A stretch of 37,334 nt of DNA, from contig JAISGK010000087.1 of assembly GCA_031263155.1 (NCBI GenBank), positions 1-37,334 on the forward strand, given 5' to 3'. This DNA is from Clostridiales bacterium (GTDB lineage: Bacteria > Bacillota > Clostridia > Lachnospirales > WQUN01). A program made the position numbers and the translations under genes. Below, one piece after another: positions 16,683 to 25,123 of the stretch (positions are counted from its first letter, which is position 1; every line of letters begins with the position of its first letter). Under the pieces are notes generated by a model. The model worked only from the letters and a program-made list of their open reading frames with translations, searched no databases and was not told where the DNA came from.

Positions 16683-16694
16683 TTAAACGTTTCA
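16683..16694 (-). promoter_or_regulatory. LacI-type operator downstream of the lacI -10 box
   Basis: TTAAACGTTTCA contains the palindrome AAACGTTT with the central CG step that LacI/CcpA-family proteins insert helices into. It lies about 7-18 nt downstream of the predicted transcription start, an ideal place to block RNA polymerase. A related sequence, TTAATCGTTTAA, occurs at 16838-16849. Confidence 0.55.
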
Positions 16695-16707
16695 CTTAAT
16701 TGCTATG

Positions 16708-16736
16708 ATTGTAGCGCATATATCCCTGTGTGTCAA
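16708..16736 (-). promoter_or_regulatory. Consensus sigma-A promoter of the lacI gene
   Basis: On the minus strand, perfect TTGACA (16731-16736), a 17-nt spacer and TACAAT (16708-16713). Predicted start near 16701, giving a leader of about 58 nt. Confidence 0.8.
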
Positions 16737-17011
16737 GGGGCAATTCGAGAAATTTTATACTCTCAATGGGCGACGATCGTGAATTTTCCACCTGGCAACG
16801 CCTAAGCATCTCTTATAACGCAATGTAAAAAGTTTAGTTAATCGTTTAATCACAGCTTTATACAGACAATAAGCCCCTCGGTGGCGACGTCTGACCGCAG
16901 AGGGGCTTGAATATTTTTGTAATAATATATTTTAACTTCACTATTGGATTTTTAACTCAACGGAGTTATAATAAGATAAATAAGCCTCTTAGAGCGTACA
17001 ACACCCTTCGG
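16737..17011. other. Intergenic region between the hydrogenase operon end and the lacI promoter
   Basis: No gene is visible. It holds a second LacI-like palindrome (16838-16849), a GC-rich hairpin (16871-16908) and a small AACTC/GAGTT hairpin near 16954-16967. The sequence is otherwise AT-rich. Confidence 0.5.
16871..16908. terminator. Hairpin downstream of the hydrogenase operon, putative terminator
   Basis: AAGCCCCTC (16871-16879) pairs perfectly with GAGGGGCTT (16900-16908), with extra GGT/ACC pairing inside. It lies about 100 nt beyond the last stop of the hydrogenase operon. The nearest T-run (ATATTTTTG) follows on the plus strand, so its role on the minus strand is uncertain. Confidence 0.45.
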
Positions 17012-18163
17012 CTAATAGTATTTCTCTGTTACGAGCTTACCCAGGCTTTTCAGCTTCGCTGCCAGGCGCTGCAATGTAGCCCGGCGCACGCTGATGCCGA
17101 TTTGTTTAAAAATAAGATCCTCGTGCGCGTCATTCTCCGCTGTCCCCACCATAAGATGCACAACGTCTGTTTCACGCAGCATGAGGCATAGTCGCTCGGC
17201 GGCGGAATTGCCTGTAAGCCTGTCGGGCGGTTCGTCAATAATGTTGCATACCTGGTTTAGCGTTATCGCCCCTTCCGCCACAAGATCCGCGCCACCCATC
17301 CAATATTCCGGCGGTTGGCCAAAGGAGTTGCCCTTTGAGAGCATTGTTACCTCCAGGCCCAATTCGCGCGATATAACATCTGTCGTGGTGCTGCCGCATA
17401 TCACTTTAAACCCGCCGCCGTTGATAAAATCCGCCGCGAACCGCGCGTCCAGCGAGGTTTTGTACGGCGGGCCCGATGTTAGGGTCAGCTCCTTCGCTTC
17501 GCGGCAATAGAGCATTGCCAGTGTGGTATCATCTTCATAATTTCCGGCGCTTACCTTTTTGCAAAGTTCCAGTATCCTGTTGGGCAGCTTATATATATTG
17601 TCGGCAGACCTATGATTGTTGTTTATAAAATCTCTCACGCCGTCCGATCCGATGCCCATGCCGTGCCCGTGCCCTAAACCGGCCTGACTCACCCCGTCTG
17701 AGAATATCATCAGGCTGTCGCCTGCATTAAGCGCGCCAGTCGTCTCGCCTATTACCTCAAAGCCAGCGGTGTAAAAACGCGGCGCAAGCACGGTAGCGTG
17801 ATAATCTTCCATCAAAATGGGGTTGGGCGCTTCATAGGTGTAAACAACGAATTTGCCGTTGGGCAAAATGTCCGATATGGTAAAGGCGGAAAATGGTATG
17901 TCCTCTGTTCGGGCCCGATGCATGGAGGCCGCGACAGTCTCCGCGGCGGCGCGGATAGACATGCCTCCTTGCACCATGCCCGAAATTCTGCTGGCACAGG
18001 TTATGGCCGCCACATTGGCGTATATGCCCGACCCTATGCCGTCGCATAGTACGCTGATTGTGCCCGTGTTCGATCGCTCTGTAATGAGATAATCACCGCA
18101 AACGGATTGCAGTTTTTTATTAGCCTGCACAACAATGTCTTCAAAAAATCTCATGATGATCAA
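17012..18163 (-). CDS. SpoIIE/PP2C-family serine phosphatase of the hydrogenase operon
   Basis: This 383-residue protein has an N-terminal PP2C-like SpoIIE domain with metal-binding acidic residues in VLCDGIGSG (D41), MIFSDGVSQAG and NYEDDTTLAML. From about residue 215 a second domain (TSGPPYKTSLDARFAADF, KVICGSTTTDVISRELGL) of unknown function follows. It presumably dephosphorylates a serine or threonine on a partner-switching regulator in the cytoplasm. The start overlaps the stop of the sensory hydrogenase gene upstream by 4 nt, so the two are translationally coupled and likely work as sensor and output. Such phosphatase genes recur beside PAS-containing [FeFe] hydrogenases in Clostridia. 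Confidence 0.85.
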   Translation of the reverse strand: MIIMRFFEDIVVQANKKLQSVCGDYLITERSNTGTISVLCDGIGSGIYANVAAITCASRISGMVQGGMSIRAAAETVAASMHRARTEDIPFSAFTISDILPNGKFVVYTYEAPNPILMEDYHATVLAPRFYTAGFEVIGETTGALNAGDSLMIFSDGVSQAGLGHGHGMGIGSDGVRDFINNNHRSADNIYKLPNRILELCKKVSAGNYEDDTTLAMLYCREAKELTLTSGPPYKTSLDARFAADFINGGGFKVICGSTTTDVISRELGLEVTMLSKGNSFGQPPEYWMGGADLVAEGAITLNQVCNIIDEPPDRLTGNSAAERLCLMLRETDVVHLMVGTAENDAHEDLIFKQIGISVRRATLQRLAAKLKSLGKLVTEKYY

Positions 18164-19887
18164 GCCTCGCCTTCATCTTCGTACAGATTGATCAGATCCC
18201 TGGCGATCTCCTCACTGCGCGCGGTACTCTTTCCCAAAAAGTGCGCCATCTCCTGCGCGAACCTAACCTGGTGATCCAGAAATTCGCGGGCGTGCATAAC
18301 CGTCTGCGCCTTTATCGCGTCCAATTGCCGCGTGTCAAACCTTACCTTTGATATATCGGAATATATACCCACATACTGTCCCTCGTCATGCAAGGCGTAC
18401 AGGATCTCATGATATTTAAAGCCATATTTAAATTGGATGGATTCGTATTGCTCCTTCTCGCCCGACTGCAAAAATTCGAAGCCGTCGGCGTTGACCAGGT
18501 AGGATATTCTGCGCCCCAATATACCGTTGTTGCACATAAACATTTTTTGAAACGCCGGGTTCATTTGTATCATACACAACTCGCTGTCAAGGATAACGAT
18601 GCCGCAGGGGTTTGTTTCTATTATGCGATCTGAACGCTGCTGCGCCAGTCTGCGCATATAAGGCATACACATTTCCGGCTCCGCCATGCCGCGAGCGACC
18701 GCTATGGCGTTTTCCAAACAACTTTTATAACCGCACGCGCCGCAATTGAGCTGGTTTGATGGATTGGTTTTGCCTGTGCGCTCGTATATCTTTTGTATTC
18801 GGCTGTCAGATACAAGCTCCTGCTCTTGCGCCGTGGGCTTGTAATATGTCGTGTGGGTAATGTTTGTTTCGTGCCGGGACTCACTCTCGTTTCTTGACGC
18901 GTCGGCATAGTGTATCACGTTGTTTCGCCGCGCCAAAAGACTTATGTCGAACGAAGAGATGTGCTCGTCGGCGAAACAGGGGCCGCCGATACAACCCCCT
19001 TTGCAAAACAGCGGCTCTATCAGCTTACCGTTAAAGTCAGGTTTATCAGCAAACAGGTGCATCACATCTTCCGGGCCGCTTACAGACATAATCTCAGCCT
19101 GGCCAACATCGTTTTTAATACCCCCCGTTTTTAACATGCCTCCTTCCAGCGGAAACAATCTGGCGTCGCCTATTTTGGCGATTCGATCAAAGCTGCTGTC
19201 AATACAGTCCTCCGTATGGATGCGCTCTTGAGCGAACCATTCAAGCAATTCCGAAAAGGTGAGCACAACATCTACCGCGCCTACATTCTCTGGCCGTGTG
19301 ATCTCTCCTTTTTTGGCCGCGCATGGCCCGATAAAAACGACCGCGCAGCCAGGACGCCCGGCTTTTATCATGCGCCCGTGAGCTATCATGGGTGATACAA
19401 CGGGTATAAGCGCGTCTATATACTGCGGTTGGTATTTTTCCACATAATTAACGACCGCCGGGCAAGCGGCGCAAATGCTCCCCGCTTGCCCTTCCTCTAA
19501 TGATTTGTCCGTTATATACGCCGCTCCCTCCGCTGTTTCGCCAACAAAACAAAACCCCAGCTTGCGCAGGGCGGAAGGCAGGCGATATGCCAGCGTCCCG
19601 GGAAAAAGCGCGGCGAACGAGGGCGCGATACTTGCCGCCACCACCGCGCCACCGTCTAAAAGCGACTTCGCTACAAGCGATTTTGCCGCGTCCAGATCTG
19701 ATCGCACGGTCTTTGCCCTTTGCGGACATTCGCGCACGCATGTGCCACATTGTATGCACAATTCATCTACTACGCGGGCTTGACCCCCGCGAATACATAT
19801 TGCTTTAACAGGACATTCACGCACGCAGCGATAACAATCCTGGCAATTTGATGCAATGGTGCATATCGTTTGCCGCAAGATAATCAC
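18160..19887 (-). CDS. Putative sensory [FeFe] hydrogenase with ferredoxin and PAS domains (HydS-like)
   Basis: The 575-residue protein starts with two [4Fe-4S] ferredoxin motifs (CQDCYRCVRECP, CIQCGTCVRECP). The H-cluster domain follows with divergent motifs: L1 SICAACPAV (C139, C142), L2 GPCAAKKGE and L3 CKGGCIGGPC, in place of TSCCPxW, MPCxxKxxE and MACxxGCxxGGG. It continues with a four-cysteine Fe-S motif (NCGACGYKSC...C, near 383-408) and a PAS domain from about 420 to 530. The loss of catalytic-type residues and the added PAS domain match the sensory group C/D hydrogenases, which monitor H2 or redox state rather than produce H2. It lies 18 nt after hydA and is coupled to the phosphatase gene. 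Confidence 0.85.
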   Translation of the reverse strand: MIILRQTICTIASNCQDCYRCVRECPVKAICIRGGQARVVDELCIQCGTCVRECPQRAKTVRSDLDAAKSLVAKSLLDGGAVVAASIAPSFAALFPGTLAYRLPSALRKLGFCFVGETAEGAAYITDKSLEEGQAGSICAACPAVVNYVEKYQPQYIDALIPVVSPMIAHGRMIKAGRPGCAVVFIGPCAAKKGEITRPENVGAVDVVLTFSELLEWFAQERIHTEDCIDSSFDRIAKIGDARLFPLEGGMLKTGGIKNDVGQAEIMSVSGPEDVMHLFADKPDFNGKLIEPLFCKGGCIGGPCFADEHISSFDISLLARRNNVIHYADASRNESESRHETNITHTTYYKPTAQEQELVSDSRIQKIYERTGKTNPSNQLNCGACGYKSCLENAIAVARGMAEPEMCMPYMRRLAQQRSDRIIETNPCGIVILDSELCMIQMNPAFQKMFMCNNGILGRRISYLVNADGFEFLQSGEKEQYESIQFKYGFKYHEILYALHDEGQYVGIYSDISKVRFDTRQLDAIKAQTVMHAREFLDHQVRFAQEMAHFLGKSTARSEEIARDLINLYEDEGEA

Positions 19888-19905
19888 CTCGCTTTTGCCG
19901 CTGCC

Positions 19906-21909
19906 CTAAACGGCGGCTTCTACAATAACGCTCTCAATCAATTCCTTTGCCCGCTCAAATGTGCAATGCTCTATCGACTTACCGTTCACTCTAAGCACGG
20001 GGCCTTTTTTGCACTGCTTTCCGCAAAAATTTGCTTTAAACTCCGTCGCTTTCTCCAGGCCATTGTTACGGATATATTCCATAAGGTCTTTGTACAGCGA
20101 TTGCGCGCCGCGCAAAAAACAACTGGTACCGAAGCATATCTCCAGTGTAAGGATTTTATCGACTTTTGCCTCGCTTAACACAAAATCATCTTGATCTATG
20201 CGCTTCCTGTTCTCATATTCTGTGTGCAAAAGCTGATGAGTCTTGTGTTCATCCAAGTTTTGGGCATATATTTTTTGCAGGTAGGGGTTTTGGGAAGATA
20301 CGTGAAATTGCAGCATTTTGTCATTGTCATACAGTCCCTTTGCCCGTTCGGGCACTGCGAACCGGTTATTGGCTATGGGTTGGCCGCCGCCGTTAACGCA
20401 GCCGCTGCGGCACGCCATAACCTCCACCAGATCATATTGCGCTTCGCCGGCGCGAATGTGATCAATCAATTTACGCGCGTTGGCAAGCCCGCTTACCACC
20501 GCTAGGCGTAATGTCTTACCGCCTACGTTTACCTCTGACGTTTTGATGCCGTCTTCTCCGCGAAATTGCCTAAAATCGTGTGACGACCCTTTTTCCATTG
20601 TGTCCGCAGCGAAACGCAGCACGGCCTCGCTTACGCCGCCCGACGATCCAAATATGACCGCCCCTCCGGTAGAAAAACCGAATGGCATGTCGAATGATCC
20701 CAAATCCAGCATGGCAAAGTCTATGCCGCTTTCCTTTATCATCAACGCCAACTCTTGGGTGGTGATAACATAATCCACGTCAGGGTTCCCATCCACCTTA
20801 AATTTATCGCGGCTGGCCTCAAATTTCTTTGCGGTGCAGGGCATAATGGATACGACGACCAGGTCTTTGCGGTCTTTACCCAATTGTTTGGTCAATTGCT
20901 CCTTGCACAAGGCCCCGAACATCTGTTGGGGCGAGCGGCAACTGGAGAGATTGGGGAGGAAGTCTGGATAATACTGTTCCGCAAACTTGACCCACGCGGG
21001 GCAGCACGAGGTAAACAGCGGGAGATCTTCGCCCTTTTCCTTGCGGGACAAAAACTCCCTGCCTTCTTCTACAACAGTAAAATCAGCGCCAAAGCAGGTA
21101 TCATACACATGATCAAAACCCATGCGGCGCAGCGCGGTAATAACGCGCCCGATAGCGAGCGAGCCCGGATCTTTGCCAAAATACTCGCCAATCGCCACGC
21201 GCACAGCGGGGGCGATCTGCGCCACGACGGTTTTATTTGAGTCGTATATGGCGCTCCATACCTCGCCGATCTGACTCTTGGGCGTTATGGCGCCCACGGG
21301 GCAAACCTTGGCGCACTGACCGCACCCGACACACTCTATATCGCCTATGCCCTTGTTAAAACATGTACCCACCTGCGCCTTCGCGCCGCGATTGGCGAAA
21401 TTGAGCGCCCCTATCGATTGAATCTCTTCACAGACGCGCACACAATCGCCGCACAGTATGCACTTGGCAGGGTCACGCAGGATGGCCGGAGAGGAAAAGT
21501 CGAGCGGTTTCATATCATTCATCTGCTTGAAACGCACTTTAGTAACGCCCAGTTGCCTGGCGATTTTTTGCAGGTGGCAGTCACCGCTTTTGGGACATGT
21601 GGTGCAGCTTTGGTCATGGCTGGCGAGCATTAGCTCTATGATCATCTTGCGCATATCGCGTATCTCTTTTGTGTTTGTACGCACAATCATGCCATCCTCC
21701 GCCTTTGTAGAGCAAGCGGGCATTATTCCCCTGCCCTCCACCTCTACCATGCACATACGGCACGCGCCATACACGCTTATTTCAGAATGATAGCAAAACG
21801 TGGGCAGTTCCACGCCGGCTTTGCGGCATAATTCTAACAGATTGCGCTCGTCTTCTATCGGCACAACCGCGCGATCTATTGTAACAGTCTTAACAGTCCT
21901 ATTTTTCAT
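19906..21909 (-). CDS. hydA: NADH-dependent [FeFe] hydrogenase catalytic subunit HydA
   Basis: The 667-residue protein is the catalytic subunit of a HydABC complex, which uses NADH (usually together with reduced ferredoxin by electron bifurcation) to make H2, or the reverse. Domains in order: a [2Fe-2S] NuoG-like domain (FCYHSEISVYGACRMCMVEV), a His-Cys3 [4Fe-4S] motif (HDQSCTTCPKSGDCHLQ), two ferredoxin clusters (CILCGDCVRVC, CVGCGQCAKVCP), and the H-cluster domain with canonical TSCCPAW (300-306), MPCTAKKFE (356-364) and VMACRSGCVNGGG (497-509). A C-terminal thioredoxin-like [2Fe-2S] domain (CFGTSC...FCGKQC) completes it. All catalytic residues are present. The start overlaps the hydB stop (ATGA). 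Confidence 0.96.
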   Translation of the reverse strand: MKNRTVKTVTIDRAVVPIEDERNLLELCRKAGVELPTFCYHSEISVYGACRMCMVEVEGRGIMPACSTKAEDGMIVRTNTKEIRDMRKMIIELMLASHDQSCTTCPKSGDCHLQKIARQLGVTKVRFKQMNDMKPLDFSSPAILRDPAKCILCGDCVRVCEEIQSIGALNFANRGAKAQVGTCFNKGIGDIECVGCGQCAKVCPVGAITPKSQIGEVWSAIYDSNKTVVAQIAPAVRVAIGEYFGKDPGSLAIGRVITALRRMGFDHVYDTCFGADFTVVEEGREFLSRKEKGEDLPLFTSCCPAWVKFAEQYYPDFLPNLSSCRSPQQMFGALCKEQLTKQLGKDRKDLVVVSIMPCTAKKFEASRDKFKVDGNPDVDYVITTQELALMIKESGIDFAMLDLGSFDMPFGFSTGGAVIFGSSGGVSEAVLRFAADTMEKGSSHDFRQFRGEDGIKTSEVNVGGKTLRLAVVSGLANARKLIDHIRAGEAQYDLVEVMACRSGCVNGGGQPIANNRFAVPERAKGLYDNDKMLQFHVSSQNPYLQKIYAQNLDEHKTHQLLHTEYENRKRIDQDDFVLSEAKVDKILTLEICFGTSCFLRGAQSLYKDLMEYIRNNGLEKATEFKANFCGKQCKKGPVLRVNGKSIEHCTFERAKELIESVIVEAAV

Positions 21910-23798
21910 ATGGCGCCTCCTTTCACAATGGCGTTAAACTTGCAATTGCTAATGCACGCGCCGCACTTTACGCATTTTTCGGCGTCTATGACAAATGGCT
22001 TTTTTATCTCGCCATGGATCGCGTCTACTGGGCATTTGCGCGCGCATAGCGAACACCCTTTGCATTTTTCGGCAATGATTCTATATGTCGCAAGCGCCTC
22101 ACATACACCGGCGGGACAGCGCTTTTGCACAACATGCGCTATATATTCGTCTCTAAAATACTGTAGGGTAGAGAGTACAGGGTTGGGCGCGGTCTTGCCC
22201 AAGCCGCACAGAGAGCCCATTTTTACCATATGAGCCAACTCCTCCAGCAGCGGAAGGGTTTCTTCCGTCGCGCGGCCTTCGATAATATCGTCAAGCAGCG
22301 CGAGCATTTGTCTTGTGCCCTCGCGGCATACAACACATTTACCGCACGACTCGTTTTGGGTAAACTGCATGAAAAAGCGGGCGATCTGCACCATGCAGGT
22401 ATTTTGATTCATTACGACAAGGCCGCCCGAGCCAACCATGGCCCCTACCTTTTGCAAATTGTCATAGTCCAGCGGCACGTCCAACTCATCCTTGGTGAGG
22501 CATCCGCCTGACGGACCTCCTATCTGTACGGCCTTGAAATCCACGCCGACAAGCTCGCCCGCATCGTTTATCACGCCGCCGCCTATCTCGCTGACGATCT
22601 CACGCAATGTCGCGCCAAACGGCACCTCTATCAAGCCCGTGTTGGCGACATGACCCGTAAGAGCGAATGTCTTTGTGCCCTTGGCCGTATCTGTGCCCAG
22701 TTTGGCATACTCCTTCGCCCCCATACGGAGTATAAGCGGGACAGTCGCCAGCGTTTCCACATTATTGATGGCGGTCGGCTTGCCATAAAGCCCTTTTTGG
22801 GCAGGGAACGGCGGCTTTACGGTTGGCATACCGCGCTTGCCTTCTATGGAGGCAATCAAGGCGGACTCTTCACCGCAAACGAACGCGCCCGCACCTTCTT
22901 TAATATTTATATCGAACGATTTTGGCGAGCCAAAAATATTTTTACCCAGTATCCCCGCTTCCCGCGCCTGCTTGATAGCCCTTTTAAGACGCCTTACCGC
23001 AAGTGGATACTCCATGCGCACATAGATGTAACCTTGGCTGGCGTTAACCGCCATGGCGGCTATTATCATACCCTCCAGCACGGCATGGGGGTTGCCCTCC
23101 ATAACGCACCTGTCCATGAACGCGCCGGGGTCACCCTCGTCACCGTTGCAGATTACATATTTTTGGTCGCTATGATTTTGCCGGGTAAGGTCCCATTTGC
23201 GCCCTGTAGGAAAGCCGCCGCCACCCCTCCCGCGCAAACCCGACGCGGATATCTCATTGCAGATCCCCTCGTCCGTCATTTGCAATACCGCTCTGCGGGC
23301 TTGAAAGTAGCCTTCGTGTCGGATATATTCATTTAGGTTATTGACGTCTATGTTGCCGCATAAGCCCAGCATAAGGCGCTGCTGCAATTTGTAGAAGGGG
23401 ATGTCGTCTTTTTGGGCGATAGGCTTGCCGCTGCCGGGCATGGAATATAGCAGGCGCTCGACATTTTTGCCTTCTATCAGTGTCGTGTCCACAATCTCTT
23501 CCACGTCTGACGGCTGCACCTTTGTGTAAAGAATGCCCTGCGGTTTGATAGTCACCAATGGCCCCATCTGACAAAATCCCTGGCAGCCGCTTTCGACAAG
23601 CGCGTAATCGCCCGCCTCGCTTTCCAGCGAGATGATCACTTTAAGGCCGCGCTGATCCAATACGCTTTTGAAGCGCTCATATATGATCATAGAGCCGCCG
23701 GCCATACAACCCGTACCCGCGCAAATAATCACGCGCGGTTTTGACGCGGTTCTCTCAAAGGCGGCCTTGCGCTGCTCCAATGTCAAATGTTCAGGCAT
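21906..23798 (-). CDS. hydB: HydB, NADH-binding flavoprotein subunit of the bifurcating hydrogenase
   Basis: The 630-residue NuoF-like subunit binds NADH and FMN. An N-terminal thioredoxin-like [2Fe-2S] domain (CAGTGC ... CQGFC) is followed by the NADH site (GLRGRGGGGFPTG, 187-199), the FMN site (NGDEGDPGAFMDR) and the SLBB domain. Next come the [4Fe-4S] NuoF motif (ESCGKCVVCREG) and a C-terminal 2x[4Fe-4S] ferredoxin (CKGCSLCARKCP, CVKCGACISNC). The extra ferredoxin and [2Fe-2S] domains distinguish HydB from respiratory NuoF. The ATG is preceded by GGGGGAGG and overlaps the hydC end by 16 nt. Confidence 0.96.
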   Translation of the reverse strand: MPEHLTLEQRKAAFERTASKPRVIICAGTGCMAGGSMIIYERFKSVLDQRGLKVIISLESEAGDYALVESGCQGFCQMGPLVTIKPQGILYTKVQPSDVEEIVDTTLIEGKNVERLLYSMPGSGKPIAQKDDIPFYKLQQRLMLGLCGNIDVNNLNEYIRHEGYFQARRAVLQMTDEGICNEISASGLRGRGGGGFPTGRKWDLTRQNHSDQKYVICNGDEGDPGAFMDRCVMEGNPHAVLEGMIIAAMAVNASQGYIYVRMEYPLAVRRLKRAIKQAREAGILGKNIFGSPKSFDINIKEGAGAFVCGEESALIASIEGKRGMPTVKPPFPAQKGLYGKPTAINNVETLATVPLILRMGAKEYAKLGTDTAKGTKTFALTGHVANTGLIEVPFGATLREIVSEIGGGVINDAGELVGVDFKAVQIGGPSGGCLTKDELDVPLDYDNLQKVGAMVGSGGLVVMNQNTCMVQIARFFMQFTQNESCGKCVVCREGTRQMLALLDDIIEGRATEETLPLLEELAHMVKMGSLCGLGKTAPNPVLSTLQYFRDEYIAHVVQKRCPAGVCEALATYRIIAEKCKGCSLCARKCPVDAIHGEIKKPFVIDAEKCVKCGACISNCKFNAIVKGGAI

Positions 23799-24283
23799 TC
23801 TACCTCCCCCTCTCTCATCTTTGTAAGCAATGCTTTTGTCTTACCGGGATTCATAGAACCATGCACATCCTCGTTTACCACCACAACGGGGGCCAGCCCG
23901 CAAGCGCCGAGGCACGCCACAGTTTCCAGAGTAAACATCAGATCGTCCGATGTCCTTTTGCTTTCATTGAGGCCGAGTTCATTCTGTAGGGTTTTTATAA
24001 TATCGGTGGATTTTCTTACATGGCACGCCGTGCCGTCACACACCTTAATCACATACTTGCCCTTCGGTTCCAGCGTAAAGTGGGAATAGAACGTCGCCAC
24101 ACCATACACCGCCCCCGGCGAGATCCCCAGCGCGGTGGCGACATAGGTCATAATGTCTTCTGGCAGGTATGAATAGACTTCTTGAATCTCTTGTAAAATG
24201 GGAATCAGGTTGTCGGGTTTGCGCTCGTATCTGTCCAAAACGTCACACACCCGCTCAAAGGCAGTACCAAAGACCTTGCTCAC
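23783..24283 (-). CDS. hydC: HydC, NuoE-like [2Fe-2S] subunit
   Basis: The 166-residue thioredoxin-like [2Fe-2S] protein has four cluster cysteines in VCDGTACHV and CLGACGLAP. The N-terminal helical region (LIPILQEIQEVYSYLPEDIM) and PGAVYGVATFYSHFTLEPKG are typical of NuoE/HydC. It carries electrons within the HydABC complex. It is 15 nt downstream of rex, and its end overlaps the hydB start. Confidence 0.95.
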   Translation of the reverse strand: MSKVFGTAFERVCDVLDRYERKPDNLIPILQEIQEVYSYLPEDIMTYVATALGISPGAVYGVATFYSHFTLEPKGKYVIKVCDGTACHVRKSTDIIKTLQNELGLNESKRTSDDLMFTLETVACLGACGLAPVVVVNEDVHGSMNPGKTKALLTKMREGEVECLNI

Positions 24284-24298
24284 GCTGACTCATCCTCT

Positions 24299-24952
24299 CT
24301 ATGGCGTCTTACTTGAATTTTTCGCGGCTCCGTTTGCCAATTGACTCATGAGAACGGCGAGAGACCCCGCCATGTCTTCATTCTTCACAATCACATTATG
24401 CGGCACGCGCAGGTTAACAGGGGCGAAATTCCAGATAGCGCGCACACTTCCGGCGACAAGCAAATCGCAGGCGGATTGCGCGTGCTCTGACGGTGTGGTG
24501 ATAATACCTATGGCAACATTGAGCCGCTGACATAAATCTACAATCTTGTTGGGGGCAAAGATCCACACGCCCCCTACCGCTGTGCCTTCCAATTTTGGAT
24601 CGCTGTCAAACGCGGCGATAATTTTAAGGCCATACAGCTCAAAATTTTTGTAGGACATAAGGGCCTGCCCCAGCTTGCCCGCGCCAACAAGCGCCGCCTC
24701 TGTATAGCTGTTATAACCCAGGTATTGCTCCAGCTCCGCGATGAGTTCCGCTGTTACATAACCTATTTTGGGTTTGCCGCGATTGCTGACGCTCGCCAAA
24801 TCCTTTCGCACCTGCACGTCGTTTACATTAAGCGCGCTGGCAATAACGGTGGAAGATACAGTCTCGTGGCCGTCAGGCGGCAGTTGCTTTATAAAGCGCA
24901 AGTAGCTTATAAGCCGGTTACACAGAGTAATCGACATTGGTTTGGTTGGCAT
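24299..24952 (-). CDS. rex: Redox-sensing transcriptional repressor Rex
   Basis: The 217-residue Rex protein senses the NADH/NAD+ ratio. It has an N-terminal winged helix (ITLCNRLISYLRFIKQL, VNDVQVRKDLASVSNRGKPKIGY) and a Rossmann domain with GxGxxG in ALVGAGKLGQAL, followed by IIAAFDSDPKLEGTAVGGV and the C-terminal swapped helix. As first gene of the hydrogenase operon it probably ties H2 production to redox state. No canonical Rex site (TTGTTAANNNNTTAACAA) is visible at its promoter; instead a different perfect palindrome is present. Confidence 0.95.
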   Translation of the reverse strand: MPTKPMSITLCNRLISYLRFIKQLPPDGHETVSSTVIASALNVNDVQVRKDLASVSNRGKPKIGYVTAELIAELEQYLGYNSYTEAALVGAGKLGQALMSYKNFELYGLKIIAAFDSDPKLEGTAVGGVWIFAPNKIVDLCQRLNVAIGIITTPSEHAQSACDLLVAGSVRAIWNFAPVNLRVPHNVIVKNEDMAGSLAVLMSQLANGAAKNSSKTP

Positions 24953-24967
24953 TTGTATCAGACCTTT

Positions 24968-25014
24968 CGATACACTATATATCGATATTTACTGTATCGA
25001 TATATAGTGTATCG
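24968..25014. promoter_or_regulatory. Perfect 20+20 bp inverted repeat over the rex-hyd promoter
   Basis: CGATACACTATATATCGATA (24968-24987) and its exact reverse complement (24995-25014) are separated by 7 nt. The repeat covers the -10 box, the transcription start and the first part of the leader, so it is either an operator or a 5'-end RNA hairpin. Each arm contains ACACTATATAT, equal to 11 of 16 positions of the NrdR-box consensus; it does not match Rex sites. Confidence 0.75.
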
Positions 25015-25034
25015 GTTATTGGCGCGTCTGTCAA
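25006..25034 (-). promoter_or_regulatory. Promoter of the rex-hydCBA operon
   Basis: On the minus strand TTGACA (25029-25034), a 17-nt spacer and TACACT (25006-25011), the latter inside the palindrome. Predicted start near 24999. Confidence 0.7.
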
Positions 25035-25060
25035 TAGCTTCGCGCGAAAAGATAACATAT

Positions 25061-25091
25061 AAAAAAGCCTCCGTTATATAACCAGAGGCTT
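25061..25091 (-). terminator. Terminator of the SipW-type protein gene
   Basis: On the minus strand AAGCCTC, an inner GTTATATAAC palindrome and GAGGCTT form a long stem ending in TTTTTT (25061-25066). It follows the stop at 25124 by about 33 nt and insulates the rex promoter. Confidence 0.85.
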
Positions 25092-25123
25092 TCCTTTTGT
25101 TTCCCTAAAACTTTAAGTTTATG

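Noticed and set aside
24953-25060. Canonical Rex operator in the rex-hyd promoter
   Set aside because: No TTGTTAANNNNTTAACAA-like sequence is present; the palindrome there has a different sequence.
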